Shown here piece by piece: positions 1 through 9,075 of a stretch of 64,000 nt of DNA. A model generated the notes under the pieces. The model worked only from the letters and a program-made list of their open reading frames with translations, did no database searches and was not told the origin of the DNA. Position numbers and translations under genes: made by a program. Source of the DNA: JAILLW01 sp045640905 (lineage in GTDB: Bacteria; Bacillota; Clostridia; Lachnospirales; Lachnospiraceae); assembly GCA_045640905.1 (NCBI GenBank), contig JAZUFW010000043.1, positions 19,501 to 83,500 on the forward strand, written 5' to 3'. Numbering within the stretch: the stretch's first letter is position 1; every line of letters begins with the position of its first letter.

Positions 1-59
1 TCGAGACAATCCATCGAATTGTATGCCGGAATGATAACACTTATCAGTTTCGATTCCAT
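1..59 (-). CDS. glycosyltransferase family 2, N-terminal fragment (runs off window)
   Basis: Nineteen codons are visible from an ATG at 59, beginning MESKLISVIIPAYNSMDCL. The run SVIIPAYNS is the first beta-strand and nucleotide-binding start of GT2 enzymes. The ribosome-binding sequence AAGGAAATTAATAA sits inside the end of the preceding gene, so the two are translated together. It belongs to the polysaccharide cluster that continues to the left. Donor and acceptor cannot be told. Confidence 0.75.
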   Translation of the reverse strand, partial: MESKLISVIIPAYNSMDCL

Positions 60-62
60 TTA

Positions 63-1289
63 TTAATTTCCTTTTTTTACACCATTCTTTTCAACGAAGG
101 AATACATATTTCCGGAGGCTACCACGGGAGCCTTCGATAACGGTCCTTCCATCGGAGGATGATCCAGTCCCTGCATCCATCCGTCTATCATATAAACCAA
201 TGTATCCGCGGCATTTTGCGCATTCCATTCATCTATAATTGTATGATACGCTCTGTTAGCCATTTCCTCACGTTCGTGAGCATGTGTCATCAAATACGTT
301 ACTCCGCCCTTTAAGGCTTCGTAATCATCATTCGGAAATACTATTCCGTTTTCCCATTGCTTAATCAAATACGGGGCGGCACCGGCATCTACGGATGTCA
401 CCACCGCGCAGGCGCTGTTCATCGCTTCGTTTATTACCGAGCCCCAGCCTTCCAGTTCATCGGACGCAAATACCAGAATATGGCATCTTTCCATCAACGT
501 TCTGACCTTTTCACTTTTCTGGTATCCGTAAAAGAATACCTTATCCAGCAATTTGTACTCTGTAACCATGCTTCGAAGCGGATGCTCAAGTTCTCCGTCT
601 CCTATCATATGAATATGAAAATCGGGCAGAAGCGGTTCACCTTTGGATGCACGTCTGTCATTTTCTCTTTTCAAGTCACGAGCAAGCCAAACCAGATATT
701 CCGGATGTTTCATCTTTAAAAATCGTCCGGCATAAGCTATCTCAATACATCCGGTAGAATCCTTCATCGCAAACAATTTGTCCAAATGATATTTTCGCAT
801 TTCCGGAAAATATCCGAATTTGTACATCTTGTCGGTATATCCGCGAAACAGCGAATAATCACCGGCCACATATGCTCCGGTACACAGTAAATAATACGGA
901 TTATTTCGATACTTGATGTACTCTCGTCTATATTTCAGAACATCCTTCAAAGAAGCGCCCGTAATCCTGCCTTCCTTAAACAGACGTTCAGAAACCCTTA
1001 AGGTCAATTTCTTTTCGTCGAGCCTTTTTCGAATAAGGTCAAAATTATCTATCCATCCGCAAATCAAGGCATCACACATTTCAATCAGTTCATCGGCGCC
1101 GTTCGTATCATCGGAATAAAATTTCACGTAAGAAATATTTCTCTTCAGGCACCAAAGTTTTTCCGGGTCGTCCTCCGTTGATTCTTTTGCCTGTATAAAA
1201 CAAAAATCATCTCCGAGTTTTTTATGCATGGAATTGCAAAACGGAAGAAGATGTGAAGTTATCAAATTTGATACAAAAACTACTTTCAT
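63..1289 (-). CDS. GT4-type glycosyltransferase
   Basis: 408-residue cytoplasmic or membrane-associated glycosyltransferase with a GT-B fold. The C-terminal half carries the donor-binding signature: HMIGDGELE near residue 230, FFYGYQ, then EGWGSVINEAMNS with the E-x7-E pair of GT4 enzymes. This is followed by a conserved region on replacing stale donors (VTSVDAGAAPYLI). It most likely adds one sugar to a lipid-linked repeat unit. It lies between two GT2 genes with gaps under 10 bp, so it is inside the polysaccharide operon. The last 25 residues are a low-conservation tail. The sugar is unknown. Confidence 0.85.
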   Translation of the reverse strand: MKVVFVSNLITSHLLPFCNSMHKKLGDDFCFIQAKESTEDDPEKLWCLKRNISYVKFYSDDTNGADELIEMCDALICGWIDNFDLIRKRLDEKKLTLRVSERLFKEGRITGASLKDVLKYRREYIKYRNNPYYLLCTGAYVAGDYSLFRGYTDKMYKFGYFPEMRKYHLDKLFAMKDSTGCIEIAYAGRFLKMKHPEYLVWLARDLKRENDRRASKGEPLLPDFHIHMIGDGELEHPLRSMVTEYKLLDKVFFYGYQKSEKVRTLMERCHILVFASDELEGWGSVINEAMNSACAVVTSVDAGAAPYLIKQWENGIVFPNDDYEALKGGVTYLMTHAHEREEMANRAYHTIIDEWNAQNAADTLVYMIDGWMQGLDHPPMEGPLSKAPVVASGNMYSFVEKNGVKKGN

Positions 1290-1297
1290 ATTACTAC

Positions 1298-2125
1298 TTA
1301 ATCATTTTCTTTTTTATTTCTGTATATACCGCTTTTTAGCTTATTATACATTCCTGCGGTAACGGAACTTTGCGCCAGCTTTTTCCTAAGCGGCTGCAAG
1401 GTCAAAACCATATATGTTTTGTATTTTCTTAATTTCTTTTGAGGGATATATGCACTCGTAATCGTTTTATGCTCGGCCTTGGATAATACCGCACCTTCTT
1501 TCGATTCGGAATATCCGTTTCCTTCATAATCGGCTACGCAAAATCCCATATGCTTCATCAATGCTCTTTTTTCGAAATAGCACCATAAAAAATGCTCATA
1601 ATCGGCACGCACTTTGTATTCGGTTTTAAAGGGATGCTCTTTCAAAAGTTCCGCCGAATAAAAGCATGCCTGGTGACACGGTATATTCCGATAGCAGGCA
1701 AACTCGTCAATCTTCGGATTTGATTTTACATATGATTGGGATCTGGTTTCATATATATCGCCGTAATATACCGAATTGGTCGGATAATCATCCGAAGCCA
1801 AAACTTCTTTTACCTTTGAAAGACAATCGCTGTCGGAAAAAACATCACCGCAGTTTAGGAAAAATACGTAGCGCCCCATGCAAAGCTTAACAGCCTCGTT
1901 CATGGCATCATATATTCCCGTATCCTTCATGGAAACGCACTGTATATCCATCCCCGTCTGGGCATATATCGAGGGAATTGACAAAGAATCGTCAGTAGAG
2001 CCTCCGTCTTTTACTATCACCTCGTAATCATCTATCGTCTGTTTTTGAATGCTGTCCAGGGTAGCACGTAATTTTTCTCCCGGATTCAGGCATACAACAA
2101 TTATCGAAAACAACTTCATACTCAC
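1298..2125 (-). CDS. glycosyltransferase family 2
   Basis: 275 residues. The N-terminus FSIIVVCLNPGEKL and the VKDGGSTDDS motif are the GT2 nucleotide-sugar fold. NCGDVFSDSD supplies the acidic metal-binding motif. The domain matches WcaA/colanic-acid-type enzymes that extend repeat units. An ATG two codons downstream (MKLFS) is an alternative start. It sits in an unbroken minus-strand run with the EpsG-like polymerase upstream. Specificity cannot be read from sequence. Confidence 0.85.
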   Translation of the reverse strand: MSMKLFSIIVVCLNPGEKLRATLDSIQKQTIDDYEVIVKDGGSTDDSLSIPSIYAQTGMDIQCVSMKDTGIYDAMNEAVKLCMGRYVFFLNCGDVFSDSDCLSKVKEVLASDDYPTNSVYYGDIYETRSQSYVKSNPKIDEFACYRNIPCHQACFYSAELLKEHPFKTEYKVRADYEHFLWCYFEKRALMKHMGFCVADYEGNGYSESKEGAVLSKAEHKTITSAYIPQKKLRKYKTYMVLTLQPLRKKLAQSSVTAGMYNKLKSGIYRNKKEND

Positions 2126-2134
2126 ACCAGCTTA

Positions 2135-3256
2135 CTAAGTTACATCAGATGCAATGGGTACGGCATCATGGTAAAGAAATGTTTTGTACGGAATAATACT
2201 CAGTCCTCCGACTCCGGTCTTGGTAACTATAAATATCACAAAATATATTATTCCCGCCGCTATCAAAAGAATCGTCAGAATCTTTTTCCATTTTTTATCG
2301 GTTACTCCCGCTATCATGGCCGGAATAAACAATATATGCGTAACGGTCAGATAATATCCTATTCTCGACACCACCGGAATATACGATAAAAACGTATAAA
2401 GCAGCAGCGCTCCAAGGTTACAGTAGAAGAAAAACATCATTCTCCTGTTTCCCTTAATCACGGAATTGTACAAAATAATCGACAGTCCCAGAACCAGCAC
2501 ACATCGCAGAATGCTGATTATGCTCACATCCGCAACATATTCCGCCTCTTCATACGTAGGGTAAAGAGCCAGAAAAATGTTCATCATTCTGCCGCGGAAA
2601 ACATACATACCTGCTGCCGCAAGCACCACCAGTACTATCTGGTACTTTTTGTAAGTCCACTGCGCCAAAAAATACAACGGTATTACCACAAGCAGTGATT
2701 TGTGTATGGTCGCACCGAGTATTACCAACGCTATAAATTTGCCCCATTTTTTATCAAGAACAAGCGGAATGGCATAAAACGCAATCGCCAGCGCCAGGTA
2801 GTATCGCACAGTGCTGAAGGTCTGAAAATAATACCCCAGCGTCATAAACAAAAAGAACGTCAACGGGAAAGAATCAGCCTGCTTATACATTGCTTTCATA
2901 AACAACAAAATCGTTACGAAAGCAAAGAATGCAAACATCACCAGATAGTTTTCCGTACAACCGCACAAAAAATAGATTATCAAGCAGATAAGGTTGAAGC
3001 CTATTTCCGTGGGTACTTCGTTATGAAAATTCAAATTAACACGGATCAGGTGAAAATATTCGCAATATTTGTCATAATCGTTCCCGACATTTCTTCGAAG
3101 TGCGGACACCGCAAATAGAAGCAAAAAAACAGACAGTAGGCTAACTGCATTAAGCACCTGTTGTCTGCTGTAACCGTATGACAATTTCTCGCATTTGTTA
3201 TTTACCAAAAGTGCTATCAATACCGTAAGGCACGTTAGCGATGTATAAAAAATCAT
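2135..3256 (-). CDS. EpsG-family polysaccharide polymerase (membrane)
   Basis: 373 residues with about ten hydrophobic segments from residue 1 to 360. The stretch SALRRNVGNDYDKYCEYF after the second segment is the R-x-VG-x-DY...Y motif of EpsG/Wzy-like proteins, which polymerise repeat units outside the membrane. Its start overlaps the stop of the upstream glycosyltransferase by 4 bp, so translation is coupled. Together with the Wzz-like gene and the initiating sugar transferase it completes a Wzy-type polysaccharide route; no flippase is visible here. Confidence 0.8.
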   Translation of the reverse strand: MIFYTSLTCLTVLIALLVNNKCEKLSYGYSRQQVLNAVSLLSVFLLLFAVSALRRNVGNDYDKYCEYFHLIRVNLNFHNEVPTEIGFNLICLIIYFLCGCTENYLVMFAFFAFVTILLFMKAMYKQADSFPLTFFLFMTLGYYFQTFSTVRYYLALAIAFYAIPLVLDKKWGKFIALVILGATIHKSLLVVIPLYFLAQWTYKKYQIVLVVLAAAGMYVFRGRMMNIFLALYPTYEEAEYVADVSIISILRCVLVLGLSIILYNSVIKGNRRMMFFFYCNLGALLLYTFLSYIPVVSRIGYYLTVTHILFIPAMIAGVTDKKWKKILTILLIAAGIIYFVIFIVTKTGVGGLSIIPYKTFLYHDAVPIASDVT

Positions 3257-4035
3257 ATCGATTTTCCTTCTCTGATTCCCTTGGAAAGCAATTTATATGC
3301 CTTGAAAAACGATTTGTCTTTAAGCAGAGTCTTTCTGTTCTTTAATAAAAACCGTGCTCCTAAAATATTAGCCATGGCTCCGTACAAAAAATGGTACAAT
3401 ACTCCTCTGTCAAAGAAAAACTTGTCCGTGTACCCTTCAAACCAAGTCGATTTTCTGTAAGTTTCTTTACCGAGGAACTCGGTGTTCGAGTACATTATCA
3501 GCTTTTTCTTCAAACAGTCGTGCAAAAACAGCGAATCTTCCCCGTTACTGTACTTTGCGCCTCCGCCAAACAGCAGTGAATAATTTATATTGTTATTGAT
3601 GATATCCTCGCGTCTTACGGCTATCGCGTAAGCCGGATATCTTCCGTAATTTTTAAACGTAATTCTGTGCTCATCCGTATTTACATACGTTCTTCGTCTT
3701 TCGTCCACTTCAAAGTTGAACGTTATTACCGAAGCATCCTTGTGAGCTTCAAAAGCTTCAAGAACCTTTTTTTCGTAATCATCCGAATATACTATATCTT
3801 CATCTGAAAACAAAACTATATCCGCGGAAGATTTACTAAGTGCGAGATTTCTCGATTTTCCGACGCCTCTGTCCTTCACGGCACATACTCTGACCGTTCC
3901 GTTTTCTGTCGAAATCTCCTTTTCATATTCCGAATCCGTTTGATTGACCAATACGGCATTCGTGGTGACACGCATAGTGTTTATTAATTTTTCTTCATCG
4001 GCGTTCAGTGCCGAAATCAGTAATTCAAACGTCAT
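3253..4035 (-). CDS. glycosyltransferase (GT2-like, divergent)
   Basis: 260 residues. The N-terminus (TFELLISALNAD) departs from canonical GT2, but KDRGVGKSRNLAL followed by VLFSDEDIVYSDDYE gives the acceptor-loop and DxD-type metal site of this fold. ISALNADEEKL followed by VNQTD resembles the family often annotated alongside capsule galactosyl- or mannosyl-transferases. A late YSNGEDSLFLHDCLKKK segment holds the ED catalytic-base position. It overlaps the EpsG-like gene by 4 bp. Confidence 0.75.
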   Translation of the reverse strand: MTFELLISALNADEEKLINTMRVTTNAVLVNQTDSEYEKEISTENGTVRVCAVKDRGVGKSRNLALSKSSADIVLFSDEDIVYSDDYEKKVLEAFEAHKDASVITFNFEVDERRRTYVNTDEHRITFKNYGRYPAYAIAVRREDIINNNINYSLLFGGGAKYSNGEDSLFLHDCLKKKLIMYSNTEFLGKETYRKSTWFEGYTDKFFFDRGVLYHFLYGAMANILGARFLLKNRKTLLKDKSFFKAYKLLSKGIREGKSI

Positions 4036-4044
4036 TAATCACAC

Positions 4045-5184
4045 CTACGAATAATACTTGGCAATATAATCATCATCCGCTTCGGTAATAATAATGCCGT
4101 ATATTCCGCATTCAACGTTGTTCAAATGGTTTATTAATCTGTTTAGTCTCTTAGGTGCACCTGTATTTCCGAAAGGAACCAGCAGTACAGCACCGCCGAT
4201 TTTACGAATCATTTCACAATTTTCAGCTGTTATGCTGTTTTCGTTAAGCGGATAGATATTCCACTCTTTTTCTTTTGAAAAATCAAACCAGTCATCTTCG
4301 TCCTCCGAAGATACATGCCATGTCAATTCTCCTCCGATATTCTCATCGCCCTGGAGAATTCCGGCTTCACGCCAGTTCAACAGTTTTTCAAAGTCCTGCG
4401 CACGAACCTCCGCATGATTATCCACATCGATAATAACCAGATTCTTGTTATCCTTCAGAGTGTACAGAATATCCGTCTTCAGTTCTCTGTTGTAAGGCTC
4501 CATTCCTTTTTGGTCACGAGTCATTATTCCGAGCGCTTTGTATGAATATCTCTTTCTGATATCGCCGACCACATAATAAGCATCGTTAAAAATGAAACTG
4601 AATATCACACACAAAAGCCCGATTACAAAACAGCTTGCAGCTACAAACACAGCCGTAACGGTCGTTTTATCTTCCCAGTATACTCTCGAGGGTGCTATGG
4701 TTCGCACTGTTGAAATGTACTTTATTTCCTCGGATTTATTTGCGTAAATAATGAGGCCGTTTTCATACGCGCTCTGAATCTCTCGAACGAATTTTTCATT
4801 CGGTCCGGTTATGGTCACCGTAAGCAATCTGATATCCGATATAATCTCACCCTTCGAAGCCTCTCTTACCTCATCCTCGGTATAGCCTACCAGGAAAGGC
4901 ATGACGCACTCAATAACGGGATCGGAATCCAGCAGTTCATTCCAGGTATATCCGTTGTAATACTGATATGTTTCCCCGGTCGGATCGGCATTAAAGCTAA
5001 TATACTCCTTTGACACTCCGGAGTATTCCACCGGCATCTTTACGGCTTTAACCATCTGATATACGACGCCTCCCAAGAAGCCTCCCAGTACAGTCAAAAC
5101 CAATATTATCAGTATTCGTTTTTGCAAAAAGAAGGCTAATTTTTTAAAATCAATTCCTTCATTTGCATATTCTTTAGTAAGCAT
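4045..5184 (-). CDS. Wzz/CpsC-like chain-length protein with degenerate kinase-like tail
   Basis: 379 residues. A short cytoplasmic N-terminus precedes a transmembrane segment near residues 27-47. An extracytoplasmic region of about 125 residues and a second membrane segment near 177-200 complete the Wzz/CpsC layout, which controls polymer length. The remaining 170 residues look like a Rossmann-type BY-kinase domain (NLVIIDVDNHAEV, GAVLLVPFGNTG), but there is no Walker A motif and no tyrosine-rich tail. It is therefore probably a catalytically dead fused partner. It lies next to the initiating sugar transferase. Confidence 0.75.
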   Translation of the reverse strand: MLTKEYANEGIDFKKLAFFLQKRILIILVLTVLGGFLGGVVYQMVKAVKMPVEYSGVSKEYISFNADPTGETYQYYNGYTWNELLDSDPVIECVMPFLVGYTEDEVREASKGEIISDIRLLTVTITGPNEKFVREIQSAYENGLIIYANKSEEIKYISTVRTIAPSRVYWEDKTTVTAVFVAASCFVIGLLCVIFSFIFNDAYYVVGDIRKRYSYKALGIMTRDQKGMEPYNRELKTDILYTLKDNKNLVIIDVDNHAEVRAQDFEKLLNWREAGILQGDENIGGELTWHVSSEDEDDWFDFSKEKEWNIYPLNENSITAENCEMIRKIGGAVLLVPFGNTGAPKRLNRLINHLNNVECGIYGIIITEADDDYIAKYYS

Positions 5185-5214
5185 ATCAATCCCTCTGTTT
5201 CTACAGATAAATCA

Positions 5215-6591
5215 CTATTTTTCTTTCATGGCCGTAGTCTGTGTTTTGTCAACACCTTCGGTACTTTCCGGCTGAATCAATATCTTTAAGGTCAATAACA
5301 TCAATTTTAGGTCAAGCCATATCGAATAATTTTCGATGTACGTCAAATCCAGTTTCAGCTTGTCATACGGCGTGGTATTGTATTTTCCATATACCTGAGC
5401 ATATCCCGCAAGGCCTGCCTTCATCTTCATTCTGAATACGAATTCCGGCATTTCTTCCGTATACTTGGCTATAATCTCAGGGCGTTCCGGTCTCGGTCCG
5501 ATAAATGACATCTGGCCGATAAATATATTGAAAAGCTGCGGCAGTTCATCAATTCGTACAGCTCTTATGAACTTTCCTATAGGAGTGATTCTGTCATCAT
5601 TTTTTGAAGCCAGTCTGGCCACACCGTCTTTTTCGGCATCAACCTTCATGCTCCTGAATTTCAAAATCTTAAACTCTTTTCCGCCTGCCGTACAACGAAT
5701 CTGCTTATACAGTACAGGACCTTTGTCATAGCACTTAATGATAACGGCCGTTATTAACATAAACGGCGAAGTCAGAACAATGGCCAAAGCCGAAAAGACA
5801 ATATCAATAATTCTCTTTATCATTCTCTGCTCTACCGTCAACGCATGCTCTCTGGTCAGCAACAGCGGCGTATCAAACAAATGCACCTGATCGGAACCTT
5901 TGATTAACACATCCGATATCTTCGGCATCATATATATTCGAATTGACTTTGAATAACAGAACTTCAAAAGCTTATTCCTGTCAACAACCGAAATGTCCCA
6001 CAAAAGCACATTGCGATATTTCGAAATCTTTTCGCATATATTGTCTATTCCTTCATTGATATGAACCGTGTCCACTATCTCAAATTTGTCACCGCGCGAA
6101 TTGAACTTTTCGATGATGTCCTCATACGGTCTGTCCGCATGAACAAGCAAAATACTGCGGGGCGGGTAAATCTTATGATAAATGGCATCACACAGTTCGG
6201 TCCAAACTATATTTATAACTATCTGCATTCCGAACATGGCAAAGAAGGCTCCGCACGGAAGTAACCAGTTACGCATCAGCGAAAGCTGGAAATATGTCAG
6301 CACATTAACAATCAATGCTGCCACAGTTTGGGAAATAATAACATCTCCGCACTTTAAATAGCCGACCTTCAGGCCTCCGTATGTACTCGTAAAGAAATAC
6401 ATAAGGACAAAATAAATACCCAAAATCAGCAAATGTCCGTTTATGTAAAACTTAAGACCCATATTTCCGCGATTTATCATCGGGTAAATTCTGGAAAACC
6501 ACAAATATGCATATACTCCGGTCTCAAGTAACAATCCTATTAAGTTCAAAAACAAAATGATCAATCGTTTGATTGAATTAGATTTATTCAT
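5215..6591 (-). CDS. polyprenyl glycosylphosphotransferase (initiating sugar transferase)
   Basis: 458 residues. Four N-terminal membrane segments (residues 8-130) precede a Rossmann-like region, then a fifth hydrophobic segment near 265-290 and the bacterial sugar-transferase domain. That domain shows KFRSMKVDAEKDG, RIDELPQLFNIFIGQMS and IGPRPERPE, including the catalytic DE pair. It transfers a sugar-1-phosphate to undecaprenyl phosphate, the first step of the polysaccharide. This is the full WcaJ/WbaP-like architecture at the usual length. It is probably the first committed enzyme of this operon. Confidence 0.9.
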   Translation of the reverse strand: MNKSNSIKRLIILFLNLIGLLLETGVYAYLWFSRIYPMINRGNMGLKFYINGHLLILGIYFVLMYFFTSTYGGLKVGYLKCGDVIISQTVAALIVNVLTYFQLSLMRNWLLPCGAFFAMFGMQIVINIVWTELCDAIYHKIYPPRSILLVHADRPYEDIIEKFNSRGDKFEIVDTVHINEGIDNICEKISKYRNVLLWDISVVDRNKLLKFCYSKSIRIYMMPKISDVLIKGSDQVHLFDTPLLLTREHALTVEQRMIKRIIDIVFSALAIVLTSPFMLITAVIIKCYDKGPVLYKQIRCTAGGKEFKILKFRSMKVDAEKDGVARLASKNDDRITPIGKFIRAVRIDELPQLFNIFIGQMSFIGPRPERPEIIAKYTEEMPEFVFRMKMKAGLAGYAQVYGKYNTTPYDKLKLDLTYIENYSIWLDLKLMLLTLKILIQPESTEGVDKTQTTAMKEK

Positions 6592-6603
6592 ACCTGTCTC
6601 TCG

Positions 6604-7359
6604 TTAAATTCGTCTCATTGTTGCCCTGAAGGCCCACATTACAAAATTCGCCGCAGAAGAAAAAACATTAAGTTTTTCCACCTTTCGGTACAAATTCCAT
6701 ATTCGCTTCATGGCAACCAGTTTATTGGATGAAAGCGTATGCTGCGGACGTCTGTAAACAGTCAAAACCTTATTCAGTCCATACGCCGTATTCCCTGATT
6801 TCAGTATCTGCCACCAGGTAGCCGTATCCTCGGAAGGAACCTGTGGCATAAAAATTATCTCTTTCGGGACTTTAGTCAGGTCAACCATCACGGTAGAGGT
6901 AAAGATGATTGTTCTGGACAAAGCCTCCTTATATGTCAAAGTAGTCGGCACGCTTACAATTTTCCCCGTGCCCTTTGCATTCTCGTCACCGAATTCATAC
7001 GCAGTGAATACAAATCCTGCATCATTATGAATCATAAATTCCAGTTCATCGGACAACTTGGTCGGAAGCCATATGTCATCGGAATCAATAAAGGTTAATA
7101 CCTCTGCTTCGGTCTTTTCGATTCCTATGTTCCTCGACTTGGCAGCTCCGTAATTTTGCTCGGAATTAATGAGGTGAATCCTCGTATCGGACAAAAACGG
7201 TTCTATCTTCGATACCGTATCATCCGAAGAACAGTCATTAACCAGCCACAGTTCCCAGTTCGTATAGTCCTGAGAAAGCACTGATTTAATTGTTTCCTCA
7301 ATGTAATTCGAAGCATTGTATACCGGCACCACAATACCGATAAGAGGCTTTTTATCCAT
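6604..7359 (-). CDS. glycosyltransferase family 2
   Basis: 251 residues and a textbook GT2 N-terminus: IGIVVPVYNASNYIEETI, VNDCSSDDT, then AKSRNIGIE and the metal motif FIDSDDIW. The C-terminus (about 80 residues) is basic and may hold the protein at the membrane. It resembles WfgS/TuaG-type enzymes of 240-260 residues. It lies 13 bp upstream of the sugar transferase on the same strand. Confidence 0.85.
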   Translation of the reverse strand: MDKKPLIGIVVPVYNASNYIEETIKSVLSQDYTNWELWLVNDCSSDDTVSKIEPFLSDTRIHLINSEQNYGAAKSRNIGIEKTEAEVLTFIDSDDIWLPTKLSDELEFMIHNDAGFVFTAYEFGDENAKGTGKIVSVPTTLTYKEALSRTIIFTSTVMVDLTKVPKEIIFMPQVPSEDTATWWQILKSGNTAYGLNKVLTVYRRPQHTLSSNKLVAMKRIWNLYRKVEKLNVFSSAANFVMWAFRATMRRI

Positions 7360-7369
7360 TCTGTTTCCC

Positions 7370-8299
7370 TTAAATTTCTTCCTTGACCAAATAAAGCGGT
7401 CTGTCCTTAACCTCGATATAAGTCTTGGCTAAATACTGTCCTACTATGCCCAGGCAAAAGAGCTGGATTCCGGATACAAACAGAATAATGCAGACCATTG
7501 AAGGCCATCCCGAAGTAGGATCTCCGAACACAAGTGCACGCACAAATACAAATATTATGGCGATAAATGCAATAACACAGAACAAAACTCCGATGAAGGC
7601 CGCAATAGCAAGAGGTGCCGTGCTGAATGAGGTAATTCCTTCAATGGAATATACGAAAAGCTTCCAGAAAGACCACTTTGTCTCTCCTTTTCTTCGCTCC
7701 ACGTTTTCAAATTCCACCCACTTGGTATTGAATCCGACCCATCCGAAAATACCTTTTGAAAAACGGTTAACCTCCTTCATGGACAAAATGGCATCGGCTA
7801 CCTGTCTGGTCATCAAACGATAGTCTCTGGCTCCGTCCATAATTTCGGTCTTCGATATTTTGCGCATAATCTTATAAAAAGCTCTGGCAAAAAAACTTCT
7901 GATCGGCGGCTCACCTTTTCTGGTAACACGTCTGGTGGCCACAGAATCATACCCTTCATCGAGATAATCAACCATCTGTGGCAGTAAAGCCGGCGGATCC
8001 TGCAAATCGGCATCCATAAATACCAAAAGGTCACCGTTTGCCTTTGACAGTCCGGCATACATGGCCGCTTCCTTTCCGAAATTTCTCGAAAAAGAAATCA
8101 GATGCACATTTTTATCTTTCTTTGCCAATTCCTTTATTCTGTTTACCGTCTCGTCCTTTGAGCCATCGTCCACAAACACAATTTCATACGCCAAATCCTT
8201 TTCGGACAGAATTTCGGCCGTTTTATGAAACTCGTTGTAAAAATCTTCAATATTCTCCTGCTCATTGAAACAGGGTACGATAACCGACAATAATCTCAT
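7370..8299 (-). CDS. GtrB/DPM1-like polyprenyl-phosphate glycosyltransferase
   Basis: 309 residues. SVIVPCFNEQENIEDFY, FVDDGSKDET, SRNFGKEAAM and the metal motif FMDADLQDPP identify the DPM1/GtrB branch of GT2. Two hydrophobic segments near residues 235-260 and 268-292 form the membrane anchor typical of GtrB, CsbB and YkoT. Such enzymes load glucose or a similar sugar onto undecaprenyl phosphate for later transfer outside the cell. The matching flippase and outer transferase are not in the window. Confidence 0.9.
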   Translation of the reverse strand: MRLLSVIVPCFNEQENIEDFYNEFHKTAEILSEKDLAYEIVFVDDGSKDETVNRIKELAKKDKNVHLISFSRNFGKEAAMYAGLSKANGDLLVFMDADLQDPPALLPQMVDYLDEGYDSVATRRVTRKGEPPIRSFFARAFYKIMRKISKTEIMDGARDYRLMTRQVADAILSMKEVNRFSKGIFGWVGFNTKWVEFENVERRKGETKWSFWKLFVYSIEGITSFSTAPLAIAAFIGVLFCVIAFIAIIFVFVRALVFGDPTSGWPSMVCIILFVSGIQLFCLGIVGQYLAKTYIEVKDRPLYLVKEEI

Positions 8300-8316
8300 G
8301 TTCTTAACTCCGTATC

Positions 8317-9075
8317 TTAGAATCCGTGACCGCCGCTGGAAGAATGTCCTCCTCCGCCGCCTCCGCCACCGCCTCCGCCGCTTGACGAAGAACGAGGCGA
8401 ATACTCTTTGGTTTCGCCCGTATATGTGGCTTTAGGATTACGAACCTTAAACTGCGTAAAAATATTGGCAAGTTTTTGCGCGTCGGAAGCCTTTGCGGTA
8501 GAGCTGGCGGATCTCGCAACTATGTATCCTATAATCAAGGACAGTAATATTGCGACACATCCGTTACTCAGATACTTCATGGGCTGCGCAATCTTGTTTC
8601 CGGCCAGCACATCGTAAATTAAATTAACGGCTCTCTTTGCACATCTAAAATAATCGCCGTCCTCAGCATAGTGATAAATGTTATCGGTGATAATATCCGC
8701 CTTTGTAGGCGTTATGCTGTCCATCAAATTTCCTTCGGAAGTAACATCGAGCCATCTGTTATCCATATCAATGACAAATACAACCGAATCGGAATACATT
8801 CCGTAATAGTAATCGATATAATCCGTCGCAAAATCAGCGGTTGAAGAATACGCATTCATATCGATGGTAATAACTCCGACATTTCCGTACTCGGTAATCG
8901 GATCCATTTCCTCGAGTAACTCGTCTATTTCATCATCCGTAAACAGGCAGGCCTGATCATCCACAAATACTTCGTAGTGTCCGCCGGCTTTTGCATTCAC
9001 AAACACAACAGACGATACTGTTACGAGGGCCGCGATACATGCAAACAATGTTTTGTACAATTTACGCATTGTCAT
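8317..9075 (-). CDS. TPM-domain membrane protein with glycine-rich tail
   Basis: 252 residues. A signal peptide (residues 3-29) precedes a TPM-fold domain at about 33-150 (DDQACLFTDDEIDEL, VGVITIDMN). One membrane segment follows near 168-190, then a tail with eleven consecutive glycines flanked by serines and histidines, ending SGGHGF. This tail is common in YgcG/TPM proteins and is not a frameshift artefact, since the reading frame ends cleanly in GHGF. Its start overlaps the upstream zinc-ribbon gene by 14 bp, and the two probably form a functional pair at the membrane. The exact role is unknown. Confidence 0.8.
   Translation of the reverse strand: MTMRKLYKTLFACIAALVTVSSVVFVNAKAGGHYEVFVDDQACLFTDDEIDELLEEMDPITEYGNVGVITIDMNAYSSTADFATDYIDYYYGMYSDSVVFVIDMDNRWLDVTSEGNLMDSITPTKADIITDNIYHYAEDGDYFRCAKRAVNLIYDVLAGNKIAQPMKYLSNGCVAILLSLIIGYIVARSASSTAKASDAQKLANIFTQFKVRNPKATYTGETKEYSPRSSSSGGGGGGGGGGGHSSSGGHGF

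Noticed and set aside
8340..8400. Frameshift or sequencing error in the glycine run
   Set aside because: The frame continues to a clean GHGF end common to this protein family.
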